A stretch of 36,190 nt of DNA from a virus. The stretch is taken from the IMG/VR virus record IMGVR_UViG_3300025769_016511, positions 1 to 36,190 of that record; one strand, given 5' to 3'. Numbering within the stretch: position 1 is the first letter of the stretch; each line of letters starts with the position of its first letter. Shown piece after piece: positions 8,275 to 16,690 of the stretch. The translations under genes were made by a program, and so were the position numbers. A model generated the notes under the pieces. It saw only the letters and a program-made list of their open reading frames with translations. It made no database searches and was not told where the DNA came from.

Positions 8275-9315
8275 ATGAAACGCAAAGAATTATTTAACTT
8301 GCTGGACGCTGTTCAGGAAGACCAGGAAGAATCTATCCCAAAAAAACACGATAGGGTATTAATTTTAGATGGCTTAAATTTATTTTTTAGAAATTTTGCT
8401 ATGATGAATATGGTTAATCCCGATGGTGTTCATATTGGGGGGTTAGGTGGATTTTTCCGCTCTTTGGGTGCAATGATTAGACAAACAAATCCTACATCTG
8501 TTTATGTAGTATTCGACGGAGCAGGTTCAACGGTAAACCGTAAGAACTTGCTCTCCGAATACAAAGGAACAAGAAATTTACAGCGAATTACTAATTGGGA
8601 AGCATTTGATAATATTGAGGAAGAACATGACTCAAAAATTGACCAAATAGTGCGTATAATCCAATATTTAAAGCTATTACCTGTTAAAACCACCATACTC
8701 GATAAAGTCGAAGCTGATGATATTATAGCCGTGTTAGCTGAAAAACTAGTAGAAAAACATAATTCAACTTGTTTTATAGTATCTAGTGATAAGGACTTTT
8801 TACAATTGGTAACTGACAAAATTATTGTTTATAGACCAATGGAAAAAGAATATTATACCCCCAAAGTTATAGAAGAAAAAATCGGTTTATTACCTTCAAA
8901 TTTTATTTTACATAAAACATTATTAGGAGATAATTCGGATAATATTCAAGGGATTAAGGGGTTAGGTGCTAAAGGTATATTTAAAAAATTCCCTGAGTTA
9001 AAGACAAAACATTTAACATTAGATGACATTTTTGATATATCTGCTAGGAAATTCAAAGAACACGTTGTATATTCACGCATAATTCAGGATAAAGCTCGAA
9101 TTGAAACTAATTATAAAGTTATGGATTTAAGTGTTCCAATGATAGATGATAAAGGAAAAAAACATATAGATAATTTAATAGTAGAAGATTTTCCTGAACA
9201 TAACCCTGAAATGTTTATCCAATTTTATAATGAAGATAAACTAGGTGGAATGATTAGAAATTTAGAAACATGGTTAAAAGATATATTTTCACAATTTAAA
9301 GGTTATAAAGATTGA
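8275..9315 (+). CDS. rnh: RNase H / 5'-3' flap exonuclease (T4 Rnh-like)
   Basis: This 346-residue member of the FEN/PIN 5'-nuclease family would remove RNA primers and 5' flaps. Acidic metal-binding motifs appear in order: LILDGLNLFFR (Asp32), VVFDGAGSTVNRK (Asp81), the helical-arch EYKGTRN (95-101), KVEADDII (Glu146, Asp148, Asp149), SSDKDFLQL (Asp172, Asp174) and GDNSDNIQGIKGLGAKG, the helix-hairpin-helix region. The length is close to T4 RNase H (305). It sits between uvsX and the gp41 helicase, and its TGA stop overlaps the TTG start of gp41. Confidence 0.9.
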   Translation: MKRKELFNLLDAVQEDQEESIPKKHDRVLILDGLNLFFRNFAMMNMVNPDGVHIGGLGGFFRSLGAMIRQTNPTSVYVVFDGAGSTVNRKNLLSEYKGTRNLQRITNWEAFDNIEEEHDSKIDQIVRIIQYLKLLPVKTTILDKVEADDIIAVLAEKLVEKHNSTCFIVSSDKDFLQLVTDKIIVYRPMEKEYYTPKVIEEKIGLLPSNFILHKTLLGDNSDNIQGIKGLGAKGIFKKFPELKTKHLTLDDIFDISARKFKEHVVYSRIIQDKARIETNYKVMDLSVPMIDDKGKKHIDNLIVEDFPEHNPEMFIQFYNEDKLGGMIRNLETWLKDIFSQFKGYKD

Positions 9316-10685
9316 CACTAAACAGTATAAACCAGTACGGACACGAATTTCAAATAAAGGTTTTATCATCTTTATTAACTCATAAGGAGTTTTTAGTTAA
9401 TATACATGATATTATTTCTGATGAATATTTTGAAAATCCCGCTCAAAAATGGGCTATTAAGGAAGTTTTAAGGTATTATGACAAATACCATACTACCCCC
9501 TCATTAGATATTTTAAAAGTAGAATTATTAAAAGTAGATAATGAAGTTTTACAATTATCTATTAAAGAACAACTTAAATTAGCATATGTAACTTCAGATG
9601 ATGATTTAGAATATGTACAAGAAGAATTTACAAATTTTTGTAAAAACCAACAACTAAAAAAAGCATTAATGTCCTCTGTAGATTTACTTAAAGGAGGAGA
9701 TTTTGATGGTATTCGTTATTTAATAGATAATGCTTTAAAAGCAGGTCAAGATAAAAATATAGGACATGAATATGTTAAAGATATTGAAGAACGTTATAGA
9801 GAAAATTCAAGAGAAACTGTTCCTACCCCTTGGCCTAAAATTAACCAATTATTACAAGGTGGACTTGGAAATGGAGATTTTGGCCTTATATTTGGTAATC
9901 CAGGAGGTGGTAAATCTTGGTCATTAGTAGCTATAGGAGGACATGCAGTTAGATTAGGGTATAATGTACTTCATTATACTTTAGAGTTAGGTGAAGAATA
10001 TGTTGGAAAAAGATATGATGCTTTCTTTACTAAAATACCAGTTAATAAAGTAGATTCACATAGAGATAAAATCGAAGATATAATACCTCAATTGCCAGGT
10101 CAGCTTATTATTAAAGAATACCCAACAGGGAGGGCATCTGTCTCAACAATTGAATCACATATTGCGAAAAGCACAAGCATGGGAGTTAAACCAGATCTGG
10201 TAATTATTGACTATGTAGATTTACTTTCATCAAGAAAAACAAATCGTGAGCGTAAGGATGAAATTGATGATATTTATACAAGTACTAAGGGATTAGCTAG
10301 ACAACTTAATATACCTATTTGGTCAGTTTCTCAAGTTAACCGTGCAGGTGCTCAGGATAAAGTTATCCAGGGAGATAAAGCAGCAGGATCATATGATAAA
10401 ATTATGATAACTGATTTTTGTATGTCTTTATCTCGTAAAAAAGAAGACAAAGTTAATAATACAGGAAGATTTCATTTAATGAAAAACCGATATGGTATGG
10501 ATGGAATTACTTTTGGATTAGAAGCTGATACTTCTACTGGGCATTTTATTGTTAAAGATGAATATGTTGAAGGTGAAGAATCTGAAAATTTTGAACCTTC
10601 TTTAAAGTCTAATAAGTTTGATACTGATGTAGACACTTTTGATAAACAATTGTTACGAAAGAAATTTTTTGAATTAAACTCTTAA
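9312..10685 (+). CDS. 41: Replicative DNA helicase, gp41/DnaB-like
   Basis: This 457-residue hexameric 5'-3' helicase has a DnaB-like N-terminal helical domain (1-130) and a RecA-like motor. Walker A is GNPGGGKS (195-202), Walker B is PDLVIIDYVDLLSS (near 294-307), and a sensor-like WSVSQVNRAG follows. T4 gp41 is 475 residues. The start is a TTG in a TTGA overlap with the rnh stop. It is favoured because N-terminal sequence typical of the family (INQYGHEFQIKVLSSLL) begins immediately, and no nearby ATG would keep it. Confidence 0.92.
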   Translation: MTLNSINQYGHEFQIKVLSSLLTHKEFLVNIHDIISDEYFENPAQKWAIKEVLRYYDKYHTTPSLDILKVELLKVDNEVLQLSIKEQLKLAYVTSDDDLEYVQEEFTNFCKNQQLKKALMSSVDLLKGGDFDGIRYLIDNALKAGQDKNIGHEYVKDIEERYRENSRETVPTPWPKINQLLQGGLGNGDFGLIFGNPGGGKSWSLVAIGGHAVRLGYNVLHYTLELGEEYVGKRYDAFFTKIPVNKVDSHRDKIEDIIPQLPGQLIIKEYPTGRASVSTIESHIAKSTSMGVKPDLVIIDYVDLLSSRKTNRERKDEIDDIYTSTKGLARQLNIPIWSVSQVNRAGAQDKVIQGDKAAGSYDKIMITDFCMSLSRKKEDKVNNTGRFHLMKNRYGMDGITFGLEADTSTGHFIVKDEYVEGEESENFEPSLKSNKFDTDVDTFDKQLLRKKFFELNS

Positions 10686-10695
10686 ATAAATAAAA

Positions 10696-11682
10696 ATGGC
10701 AAAAACATCATTACTACAAGAAAGGATAGTTTATAAACCTTTTGAATACCCACAAGCATCTGAATATTGGTTAAAACAACAACAAGCACATTGGTTACAT
10801 ACAGAAGTCCCAATGATGAGTGATGTTAATGATTGGAAACAAAATCTAACAGAAAACGAAAAAAATATAATTGGTACCATTTTAAAGGGGTTTGCTCAAA
10901 CAGAAACTGTAGTAAATGATTATTGGTCAACTTTAGTTACAAAATGGTTTAGAAAACCTGAAGTAATTAAAATGGCTGTTACATTTGCAGCGTTTGAAAC
11001 AATTCACGCTGAAGCCTATTCTTTGTTAAACGAGGAATTAGGATTAGATAACTTTAGTGAATTTTTAGAAGATGAAGCAACAATGGCTAAAATTGAAGCA
11101 TTAACTACTGTAAGAGATTCTCACGATGGTACTCCTAATTGGCATGAAAGAGCTAAATCATTAGCAATTTTTTCTGCGTTTACAGAAGGAGTTAATTTAT
11201 TTTCTTCATTTGCTGTTTTATTATCATTTAAATTAGATAATAAACTAAAAGGTGTAGGACAAATAGTAGAATGGAGCATTAGAGATGAATCACTACATTC
11301 AGAAGCAGGATGTTGGTTATTTAGAACATTATTAAAAGAACATCCAGAATTTGATACCCCAGAATTAAAAGCTGATATTGAAGAAGCAGCTAAATTATCC
11401 CTAAAACTAGAATTAGATTTTATAGATAAAGTATATGAAATGGGTGATTTAAAAGGATGTCCTAAATATGATTTAGTATCTTTTATTAAACATAGAGTAA
11501 ATACTAAAATGAGTGATTTAGGTTATGAATCTATAGTAAATGGTATAGACCAAGATGCAGTGCAAAGAATGAAATGGTTTGATAGCTTATCAGCTGGAAA
11601 ACAACATACAGATTTCTTTGCAAATAGAGTAACAAATTATAGTAAAGGTGTTCAAAATTGGGACGCAGGAGCATTATTTTAA
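10696..11682 (+). CDS. nrdB: Class I ribonucleotide reductase, beta (radical) subunit
   Basis: This 328-residue protein carries the di-metal/tyrosyl-radical site that starts ribonucleotide reduction. Candidate ligands are Glu70 (FAQTE), Glu101 and His104 (ETIHAEAY), Glu164 (FTEGVNLF), Glu198 and His201 (EWSIRDESLHSE). Tyr108 stands four residues after His104, the radical-tyrosine position. The first ligand is Glu where E. coli has Asp84. The C-terminus (GVQNWDAGALF) is the tail that docks on the alpha subunit, encoded 3 bases downstream. It would supply dNTPs for phage DNA synthesis. Confidence 0.94.
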   Translation: MAKTSLLQERIVYKPFEYPQASEYWLKQQQAHWLHTEVPMMSDVNDWKQNLTENEKNIIGTILKGFAQTETVVNDYWSTLVTKWFRKPEVIKMAVTFAAFETIHAEAYSLLNEELGLDNFSEFLEDEATMAKIEALTTVRDSHDGTPNWHERAKSLAIFSAFTEGVNLFSSFAVLLSFKLDNKLKGVGQIVEWSIRDESLHSEAGCWLFRTLLKEHPEFDTPELKADIEEAAKLSLKLELDFIDKVYEMGDLKGCPKYDLVSFIKHRVNTKMSDLGYESIVNGIDQDAVQRMKWFDSLSAGKQHTDFFANRVTNYSKGVQNWDAGALF

Positions 11683-11685
11683 AAT

Positions 11686-13401
11686 ATGGAAAACAACGCA
11701 CTACAAGTAGATTATAGTAATTGGGAAGCTGGAAAGCAATACCCCGAATGGATGGATGAAATTTCTTTAGCAACAGTATCAAAAGGATATTTACTCCCTG
11801 GGGAGACAGTTAAAACAGCATATAGAAGAGTAGCAAACGCTTCAGCTAATAGACTTAAAAAACCAGAATTAGCAAATAAATTTTTTAAATTATTTTGGAA
11901 TGGTTGGGTAGGATTAGCTTCACCTGTATTATCAAATATGGGTACTGATAGAGGTTTACCTATTTCTTGTTTTGGTATTGATACACCTGATTCTATACGT
12001 GGAATTGGTTTAACTAATGCTGAACTAATGAAATTAACAGCATCTGGTGGGGGAGTAGGTATTTCGTTATCTCGTATTAGAAAACGTGGTACTAGTATCT
12101 CTGGAAATGGTAAAAGTGAAGGTGTAGTACCTTGGGCTAAAATTTACGATTCAGCAATTATTGCTACAAATCAAGGAAATGTACGTAGAGGAGCAGCTTC
12201 TGTTAATTTAGATATTAACCATGGAGATATAGACGAGTTTTTACAAATTCGTAGACCGAAGGGTGATCCTAATAGACAATGTTTAAACTTACATCAGTGT
12301 GTAGTTGTTGATGATTTTTTTATGCGTAAGTTAGAAGCAAGAGACTCCGAAGCATTAAATACTTGGGCTACCATACTAAAATCAAGAATGGAAACTGGTG
12401 AACCTTATATAATGTATAAGGATAATGTTAATAAAGATAATCCAATAGCTTATAGGTTAAACAATTTGGATGTAACAATGACAAATATATGCTCTGAAAT
12501 TACCTTATTTACAGATGAGGAACATAGTTTTATTTGTTGTTTATCTTCTATGAATTTAGCAAAATATGAAGAATGGAAAGATACTGATGCAGTTGAATTA
12601 GCAACTTGGTTTTTAGATGGAGTAATGGAAGAATTTATAAATAAATCTTCTGGGAGAGAATCATTAAAAAGAACCCATAAACATGCTTTTAAGGGTAGAG
12701 CATTAGGTTTAGGTGTAATGGGGTGGCATACATTTTTACAACAAAAAGGATTACCATTTAATTCTATAGCCTCTACAGCTCATACTCATAATATATTTTC
12801 AGGTATTAGATCAAAAGCAGAAAAAGCATCAATGGCTTTAGCAGCAGAATATGGAGAACCTTTATGGTGTAGAGGAACAGGTATGAGAAATACCCATTTA
12901 CTAGCTATTGCCCCAACAGTATCAAATTCAGTAATTACTGGTGGTATTTCTGCTGGAATTGAACCTTTACCTGCTAATGTTTATACTTTTAATGGAGCTA
13001 AAGGTACTTTTATTAGAAAAAATAAAGTATTACAGTCTTTATTAATTGAAAAAGGTGAAGATAAAAATAAATGGTGGGATCAAATGTTAGCAGATGGAGG
13101 ATCCGCCCAAAATTTACCAGATAGTATATTAACTCCTGATGAAAAAGAATTATTTTTAACATTTTCTGAAATAAATCAATTAGAACTTATACGTCAAGCT
13201 GCAATAAGACAAAGATATGTTGATCAAACACAATCTTTAAATTTATCATTTGATCCCAATGATTCACCAAAATGGATAAATCAAGTGCATATGGAAGCAT
13301 GGAAGCTTGGGATAAAAACATTATATTATTTAAGAACTGATAGTGTTATAAAGGGTGATCTTGGTTCAAGAATGGCAGATTGTGTGTCTTGTGATGGATA
13401 A
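11686..13401 (+). CDS. nrdA: Class I ribonucleotide reductase, alpha (catalytic) subunit, short form
   Basis: This 571-residue catalytic subunit has the active-site cysteine of PISCFG (Cys95), the thiyl-radical motif N267-I-C269-S-E271 (NxCxE) and its partner in CCLSSMNL (Cys285). The radical-transfer pair is in TLYYLRT near the end, and a C-terminal redox pair is C566-VS-C569 in DCVSCDG. It is clearly shorter than E. coli or T4 NrdA (about 755) because the N-terminal ATP-cone is absent, so overall activity control by dATP is probably lost. Re-reduction of the C-terminal cysteines could use the phage thioredoxin at 21060. It is co-transcribed with nrdB and is the last large gene before the terminator at 13722. 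Confidence 0.94.
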   Translation: MENNALQVDYSNWEAGKQYPEWMDEISLATVSKGYLLPGETVKTAYRRVANASANRLKKPELANKFFKLFWNGWVGLASPVLSNMGTDRGLPISCFGIDTPDSIRGIGLTNAELMKLTASGGGVGISLSRIRKRGTSISGNGKSEGVVPWAKIYDSAIIATNQGNVRRGAASVNLDINHGDIDEFLQIRRPKGDPNRQCLNLHQCVVVDDFFMRKLEARDSEALNTWATILKSRMETGEPYIMYKDNVNKDNPIAYRLNNLDVTMTNICSEITLFTDEEHSFICCLSSMNLAKYEEWKDTDAVELATWFLDGVMEEFINKSSGRESLKRTHKHAFKGRALGLGVMGWHTFLQQKGLPFNSIASTAHTHNIFSGIRSKAEKASMALAAEYGEPLWCRGTGMRNTHLLAIAPTVSNSVITGGISAGIEPLPANVYTFNGAKGTFIRKNKVLQSLLIEKGEDKNKWWDQMLADGGSAQNLPDSILTPDEKELFLTFSEINQLELIRQAAIRQRYVDQTQSLNLSFDPNDSPKWINQVHMEAWKLGIKTLYYLRTDSVIKGDLGSRMADCVSCDG

Positions 13402-13468
13402 CCATATGTATGAATGTTATTCTTTATAGTTGTTAGTTACATTTTGTTTAACTAAAATCAAATATTTT

Positions 13469-13699
13469 ATGGAAATTTTAACTAAGATTGGCTCTTGGGC
13501 CAATAAACTAACTGAAATAGGTATTTCAGTAATTGCACTCGGAATAGTACTTGAAGTATTATTTGGCGGAGTAGGTATTCCTTTTTGGAACAATGTATCT
13601 GTAGTAGATAACATTATGGGAATATTAGGTAATCTTAATGCAGAAGGCTTACTAGGACTAGTAGGTGTATTTGTATTAATTCATATTCTTAAAAAGTAA
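13469..13699 (+). CDS. Small membrane protein
   Basis: This 76-residue protein was not recognised. The ATG at 13469 (MEILTKIGSW) is preferred to an upstream in-frame TTG at 13430 because it has the usual A/T-rich leader. Two hydrophobic stretches (about residues 17-36 and 59-74) suggest two membrane passes, joined by a polar loop that starts IPFWNN. It ends in KK. It lies alone between nrdA and a strong terminator. Size and topology fit a holin or a small inner-membrane protein, but a separate holin-like gene is at 15780. Confidence 0.65.
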   Translation: MEILTKIGSWANKLTEIGISVIALGIVLEVLFGGVGIPFWNNVSVVDNIMGILGNLNAEGLLGLVGVFVLIHILKK

Positions 13700-13721
13700 T
13701 ATAAAGATTACAAAGAAAATT

Positions 13722-13752
13722 AAAAAGGGGTGCGATAGCATCCCTTTTTTTA
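13722..13752 (+). terminator. Rho-independent terminator after the replication/NRD block
   Basis: AAAAAGGGGTGC pairs with GCATCCCTTTTT around a GATA loop, giving a 12-bp stem with one G-T pair. It is followed by a run of T. It sits 22 bases after the small membrane protein and separates the replication block from the envelope/lysis block. The symmetric A and T tracts mean it could also stop transcription from the other strand. Confidence 0.88.
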
Positions 13753-13764
13753 ATATTTATAAGC

Positions 13765-13794
13765 AAATATAGTTATACAAATAAATATAGTTAT
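13765..13794 (+). repeat. Direct repeat in the leader of the envelope block
   Basis: AAATATAGTTAT occurs at 13765-13776 and again at 13783-13794, an 18-base period. Each copy is followed by a TACA(T)AAATAAATA-like stretch, the second extending to 13811. The repeats fill the short region between the terminator and the beta-barrel-like gene. They could be binding sites for a phage transcription factor or late-promoter-like elements; the AT-richness of the region makes chance repeats possible. Confidence 0.5.
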
Positions 13795-13825
13795 CTACAT
13801 AAATAAATATTTTAAAACAAACTAT

Positions 13826-15031
13826 ATGAAAAAGCTATTATTATTATTATTAGCACTTTTATTAACCAATACAACTTTAGCCCAAGAAAAAAAATCTGGT
13901 CTATTCAAGTCTATATATAAAGATTTCTTAAAATATGGTACTGTATATGGTGCTGGAGATATATCAAATTCAATAGAGGCCGCAGAGCCTACTTATTTTT
14001 TAAGAACTAACCCAGATGGTAGTATTTACTCTATTCCAGATGTAGTAGATAATACTCCGAGTTTTCCTTATGACTATAGATATGGATTTGGGATTAGAAA
14101 ATTAGCCAGATTCGATTACGAAAGAAAACCAAAAAACTTTTATGATGGTACAGAAGAACAATTAGTGTTTGGAGCTCCAACATCTGCAGTACAAGGTTTA
14201 GAATACCAATTCCATTATGAAAAAGAAAGATGGAGAGGTGAAGATTTTACTAACTTTAATTATTTCTTAAAACATACAGGTAAATATCATATTGTAAAAA
14301 TACAATCAAGAGAAGTAGGTAAAATTAATTTAAATTACAAATCAGCAGAAGTTAGAGGAAGATTACCAATAGGTAAAAAGTTTAGTGTTTCAGCAGGGGT
14401 TATAGCTAGAGGTCATGAAAGAGCTTATGGATACAATCCTTTTGAAATTTGGTTAAATGAAACAGTGATGGATGAATTTGGAAATGAATTCCCAGCTAAC
14501 CAATGGTATGCCTTAGGATTTGAATATGGGTATGATGATATATTTTATACATCAACAGATGAAAATGGTAATGTAACCCAAGATTGGTGTTGGGTTGATG
14601 AAAATGGAGTTCAAGTAGCACACTCTGATTTAAGTTTTAGAGAAGATGTAATGCCTGGATTAATTAACCGTTTTAATGGTGAAGCTTGGGATATGTTAGA
14701 TCCATGGATTGAAGTAGCACCTATAGTAGGAATGGATTTTTATCATTATGATAAAGATTTTTGGTTACATGCTTATGCCAACTACATTCTTCCAGCTCAC
14801 AAATATATTGCTGGTGAAGAAGAATTTAGTTATTTAAATAGAAATAATTGGGGTAAAGGTGGATTAATATTAGACAATGAATTAGAACAATGGGATGACT
14901 ATTCTGCAGGAATTAGCTTAGGAACAAAAATAGGAAAAAATTTAGGTATTTTTATAGAAGGAGAATACTCAAAAATGTGGGATAGCAAGTTATATCAAAC
15001 AACTTTTGGATTAAACTATACATTTAAATAA
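13826..15031 (+). CDS. Secreted, probable outer-membrane beta-barrel protein
   Basis: This 401-residue protein begins with a Sec signal peptide (MKKLLLLLLALLLTNTTLAQ, probable cut after Gln20), a form common in Bacteroidota. The mature part is rich in aromatic and glycine residues, with alternating strand-like segments: FSVSAGVIARGHERAYGY, HAYANYILPAHKYI, YSAGISLGTKIGKNLGIFIEGEYSK. The final strand is TTFGLNYTFK, with Phe next to last, like many outer-membrane barrels. No known family was recognised. A phage protein exported to the outer membrane could block superinfection, as proposed for Lom-type proteins, or alter the envelope before lysis. It heads the block after the terminator and is followed 2 bases later by a small anchored protein. 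Confidence 0.75.
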   Translation: MKKLLLLLLALLLTNTTLAQEKKSGLFKSIYKDFLKYGTVYGAGDISNSIEAAEPTYFLRTNPDGSIYSIPDVVDNTPSFPYDYRYGFGIRKLARFDYERKPKNFYDGTEEQLVFGAPTSAVQGLEYQFHYEKERWRGEDFTNFNYFLKHTGKYHIVKIQSREVGKINLNYKSAEVRGRLPIGKKFSVSAGVIARGHERAYGYNPFEIWLNETVMDEFGNEFPANQWYALGFEYGYDDIFYTSTDENGNVTQDWCWVDENGVQVAHSDLSFREDVMPGLINRFNGEAWDMLDPWIEVAPIVGMDFYHYDKDFWLHAYANYILPAHKYIAGEEEFSYLNRNNWGKGGLILDNELEQWDDYSAGISLGTKIGKNLGIFIEGEYSKMWDSKLYQTTFGLNYTFK

Positions 15032-15033
15032 AA

Positions 15034-15315
15034 ATGGCAAAAGAAATAGGAGAAGGTACTAAAGTAACTTTAGACTTAAAAACAATAGGAATGATAGTAG
15101 GATTTGCAGTTTCATTAAGCAGCATGTACTTCGTTCTAAAAGCAGACATTGCACGAGCAATGGAACTACCAGAACCAGTTATTGAAAGGGTTGAATATGA
15201 CTTAAAGGATGAGTTAATTCGACAAACAATAATGGACACTCAAGAAGACGTTGAGATGCTTTTAGAAAAATTCGATAAGCTAGAAGAACGTATGTACGAG
15301 ATGTCTAAAAAATAA
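15034..15315 (+). CDS. Small membrane-anchored coiled-coil protein
   Basis: This 93-residue protein was not recognised. One hydrophobic segment (about residues 18-36, IGMIVGFAVSLSSMYFVL) is followed by a strongly charged helix (about 55-93, with DTQEDVEMLLEKFDKLEERM) that has coiled-coil spacing. The layout, one membrane anchor and one coiled coil, is like an inner-membrane spanin or a holin accessory protein. It lies 2 bases after the secreted barrel gene and 5 bases before the secreted thioredoxin-like gene. The spanin idea rests on topology and position only. Confidence 0.65.
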   Translation: MAKEIGEGTKVTLDLKTIGMIVGFAVSLSSMYFVLKADIARAMELPEPVIERVEYDLKDELIRQTIMDTQEDVEMLLEKFDKLEERMYEMSKK

Positions 15316-15320
15316 CTAAA

Positions 15321-15743
15321 ATGAAAAAACTATTATTAGTACTAGTAGCAATACCTACTCTCCTTTTTGGACAGCAGGAAGTTCCAGAAAAGTATTGGTT
15401 AGATGATTCAAATTATGAAGAAGTTATAAATGGTAACTCAGCTTTTGGAGATGATGATAATAAAGTAATAGTAGTTGAATATTGGGCTAAATTTAATGAA
15501 GTAAATTGTTATGCCAATTGGAAAGAATTAGCAGATAATAATAATGTTGATTACTATAGAGTAGATATTGCAAAAGCACCCAATGCTAAGAAAAAATATA
15601 GAGTTAGAATGGCCCCAACCATGTTTATAATAACTCGAGATAATTTAATTAAATTTAAAGCAGGATTAGACTTAGAATTTCCTGTAAGCGTAGAAGAAGT
15701 AAATGAAGCTATCGAAGAAGCGCAAAATTCCAACAGATTTTAA
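15321..15743 (+). CDS. Secreted thioredoxin-fold protein lacking the CxxC motif
   Basis: This 140-residue protein has a signal peptide (MKKLLLVLVAIPTLLFGQ) and then a thioredoxin-like pattern. KVIVVEYWAKFNEVNCYANWKEL occupies the strand-active-site-helix position, YYRVDIAKAP is the next strand, and VRMAPTMFII carries the cis-proline. Where thioredoxins have WCxxC there is KFNEVNC, so only one cysteine remains. It is therefore unlikely to act as a normal dithiol oxidoreductase. It may be a binding or chaperone-like periplasmic protein, or work through one cysteine. Its place between a coiled-coil membrane protein and a holin-like gene suggests an envelope role. Confidence 0.75.
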   Translation: MKKLLLVLVAIPTLLFGQQEVPEKYWLDDSNYEEVINGNSAFGDDDNKVIVVEYWAKFNEVNCYANWKELADNNNVDYYRVDIAKAPNAKKKYRVRMAPTMFIITRDNLIKFKAGLDLEFPVSVEEVNEAIEEAQNSNRF

Positions 15744-15779
15744 TATTTATCATCAAACGTTCCACAAAAAGTTATTTTT

Positions 15780-16034
15780 ATGTTTAAAAAATTAAATCAA
15801 AAATGGATGGCTTTCAAAGACATTTTTAATGACAAAAATGATATAAATGAAAAAACCGTAGTTGGTTTTGCTTCATTTGCTATTATGACTATATTTGCAA
15901 TAGCAGATCTAGTAACTGGATACTTTGGTAAAGATTTAGTAATTAATGAATTTATTTATGATTCTTTTTTGTTTATTACCTTAGGTAGTTTTGGTATAGC
16001 AGAATTAGGGAGTATATTTGGTAATAGAAAATAA
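15780..16034 (+). CDS. Holin-like small membrane protein
   Basis: This 84-residue protein has a charged N-terminus (MFKKLNQKWMAFKDIFNDKND) followed by two hydrophobic segments: about 28-48 (VVGFASFAIMTIFAIADLVTG) and 60-78 (YDSFLFITLGSFGIAELGS). It ends NRK. Size and two-pass topology fit a class II-type holin, and the candidate endolysin begins 7 bases downstream. It is preceded by 36 bases containing TATTTATC. No family match can be claimed from sequence alone; the holin call rests on topology and neighbourhood. Confidence 0.65.
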   Translation: MFKKLNQKWMAFKDIFNDKNDINEKTVVGFASFAIMTIFAIADLVTGYFGKDLVINEFIYDSFLFITLGSFGIAELGSIFGNRK

Positions 16035-16041
16035 ATAAATT

Positions 16042-16650
16042 ATGAGTTGTTACACTAGAGAACAAATTGAAGAAACAATGGCTAGTAAAGGTTATAAATA
16101 CTTTACTGGAGGCGATTATGATGTTAACATTATAGGCGTTAGAAACTCAGAAACTAAAAATAGAGTAACAAATGCATTTGATGATTGCATGACTTTATCT
16201 TATAAAGTAGAAGGTGAATGGAAATTTCATTGTTATAAATGTACTACAGATCCTGGTACTCATTGGGTAGAAAACATAATAAGAAAAGATGGTGTTGCAA
16301 TATTAAAACCAGGCCAATATAGAAGATCACATAAATTAAGGTTACATCAAGGTAAGTATCTAGCTTTAGGACAAAAAGAACCAGTTAAAGTATACCGTGA
16401 CAACAACAGAGATGGTAAATATGATTTGTTAGAAGAAAATGTACAAGAAGGTATATTTGGAATTAATATCCACAGAGCAACTAGCAGATCAGGAGGAAAA
16501 TCAACTCGAGTAGATAAATGGTCAGCTGGGTGTCAAGTTATAGCTCATAATGATGATTGGCATGAATTTTTAGATATTTGTCAAATAGCTAGAGAACATT
16601 GGGGTAATTCTTTTACATATACTTTGCTTGAATCTAAAGACATAGTATAA
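16042..16650 (+). CDS. Candidate endolysin with YkuD-like HxxT...SxGC motif
   Basis: This 202-residue protein has a C-terminal motif GINIHRAT (His144) followed by KWSAGCQVI (Cys164), like the His and Cys of L,D-transpeptidase (YkuD) active sites (HG...S.GC). The N-terminal part contains several cysteines (Cys3, 49, 64, 67) and THWVENII. Such proteins recur next to holins in Bacteroidota phages, from memory. No signal peptide is seen, consistent with release through the holin encoded just upstream. It could cut, rather than form, peptide crosslinks. The lysis role is inferred; the motif is visible. Confidence 0.6.
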   Translation: MSCYTREQIEETMASKGYKYFTGGDYDVNIIGVRNSETKNRVTNAFDDCMTLSYKVEGEWKFHCYKCTTDPGTHWVENIIRKDGVAILKPGQYRRSHKLRLHQGKYLALGQKEPVKVYRDNNRDGKYDLLEENVQEGIFGINIHRATSRSGGKSTRVDKWSAGCQVIAHNDDWHEFLDICQIAREHWGNSFTYTLLESKDIV

Positions 16651-16655
16651 TTCCT

Positions 16656-16668
16656 TGGCTTTTAGCCA
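16656..16668 (+). terminator. Weak stem-loop after the candidate endolysin
   Basis: TGGCT-TTT-AGCCA is a perfect but short 5-bp stem, 5 bases after the endolysin stop, followed by TCTTCTT rather than a clean T run. It could attenuate transcription between the lysis genes and the nuclease gene. Confidence 0.25.
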
Positions 16669-16690
16669 TCTTCTTACTATATTTATAATT

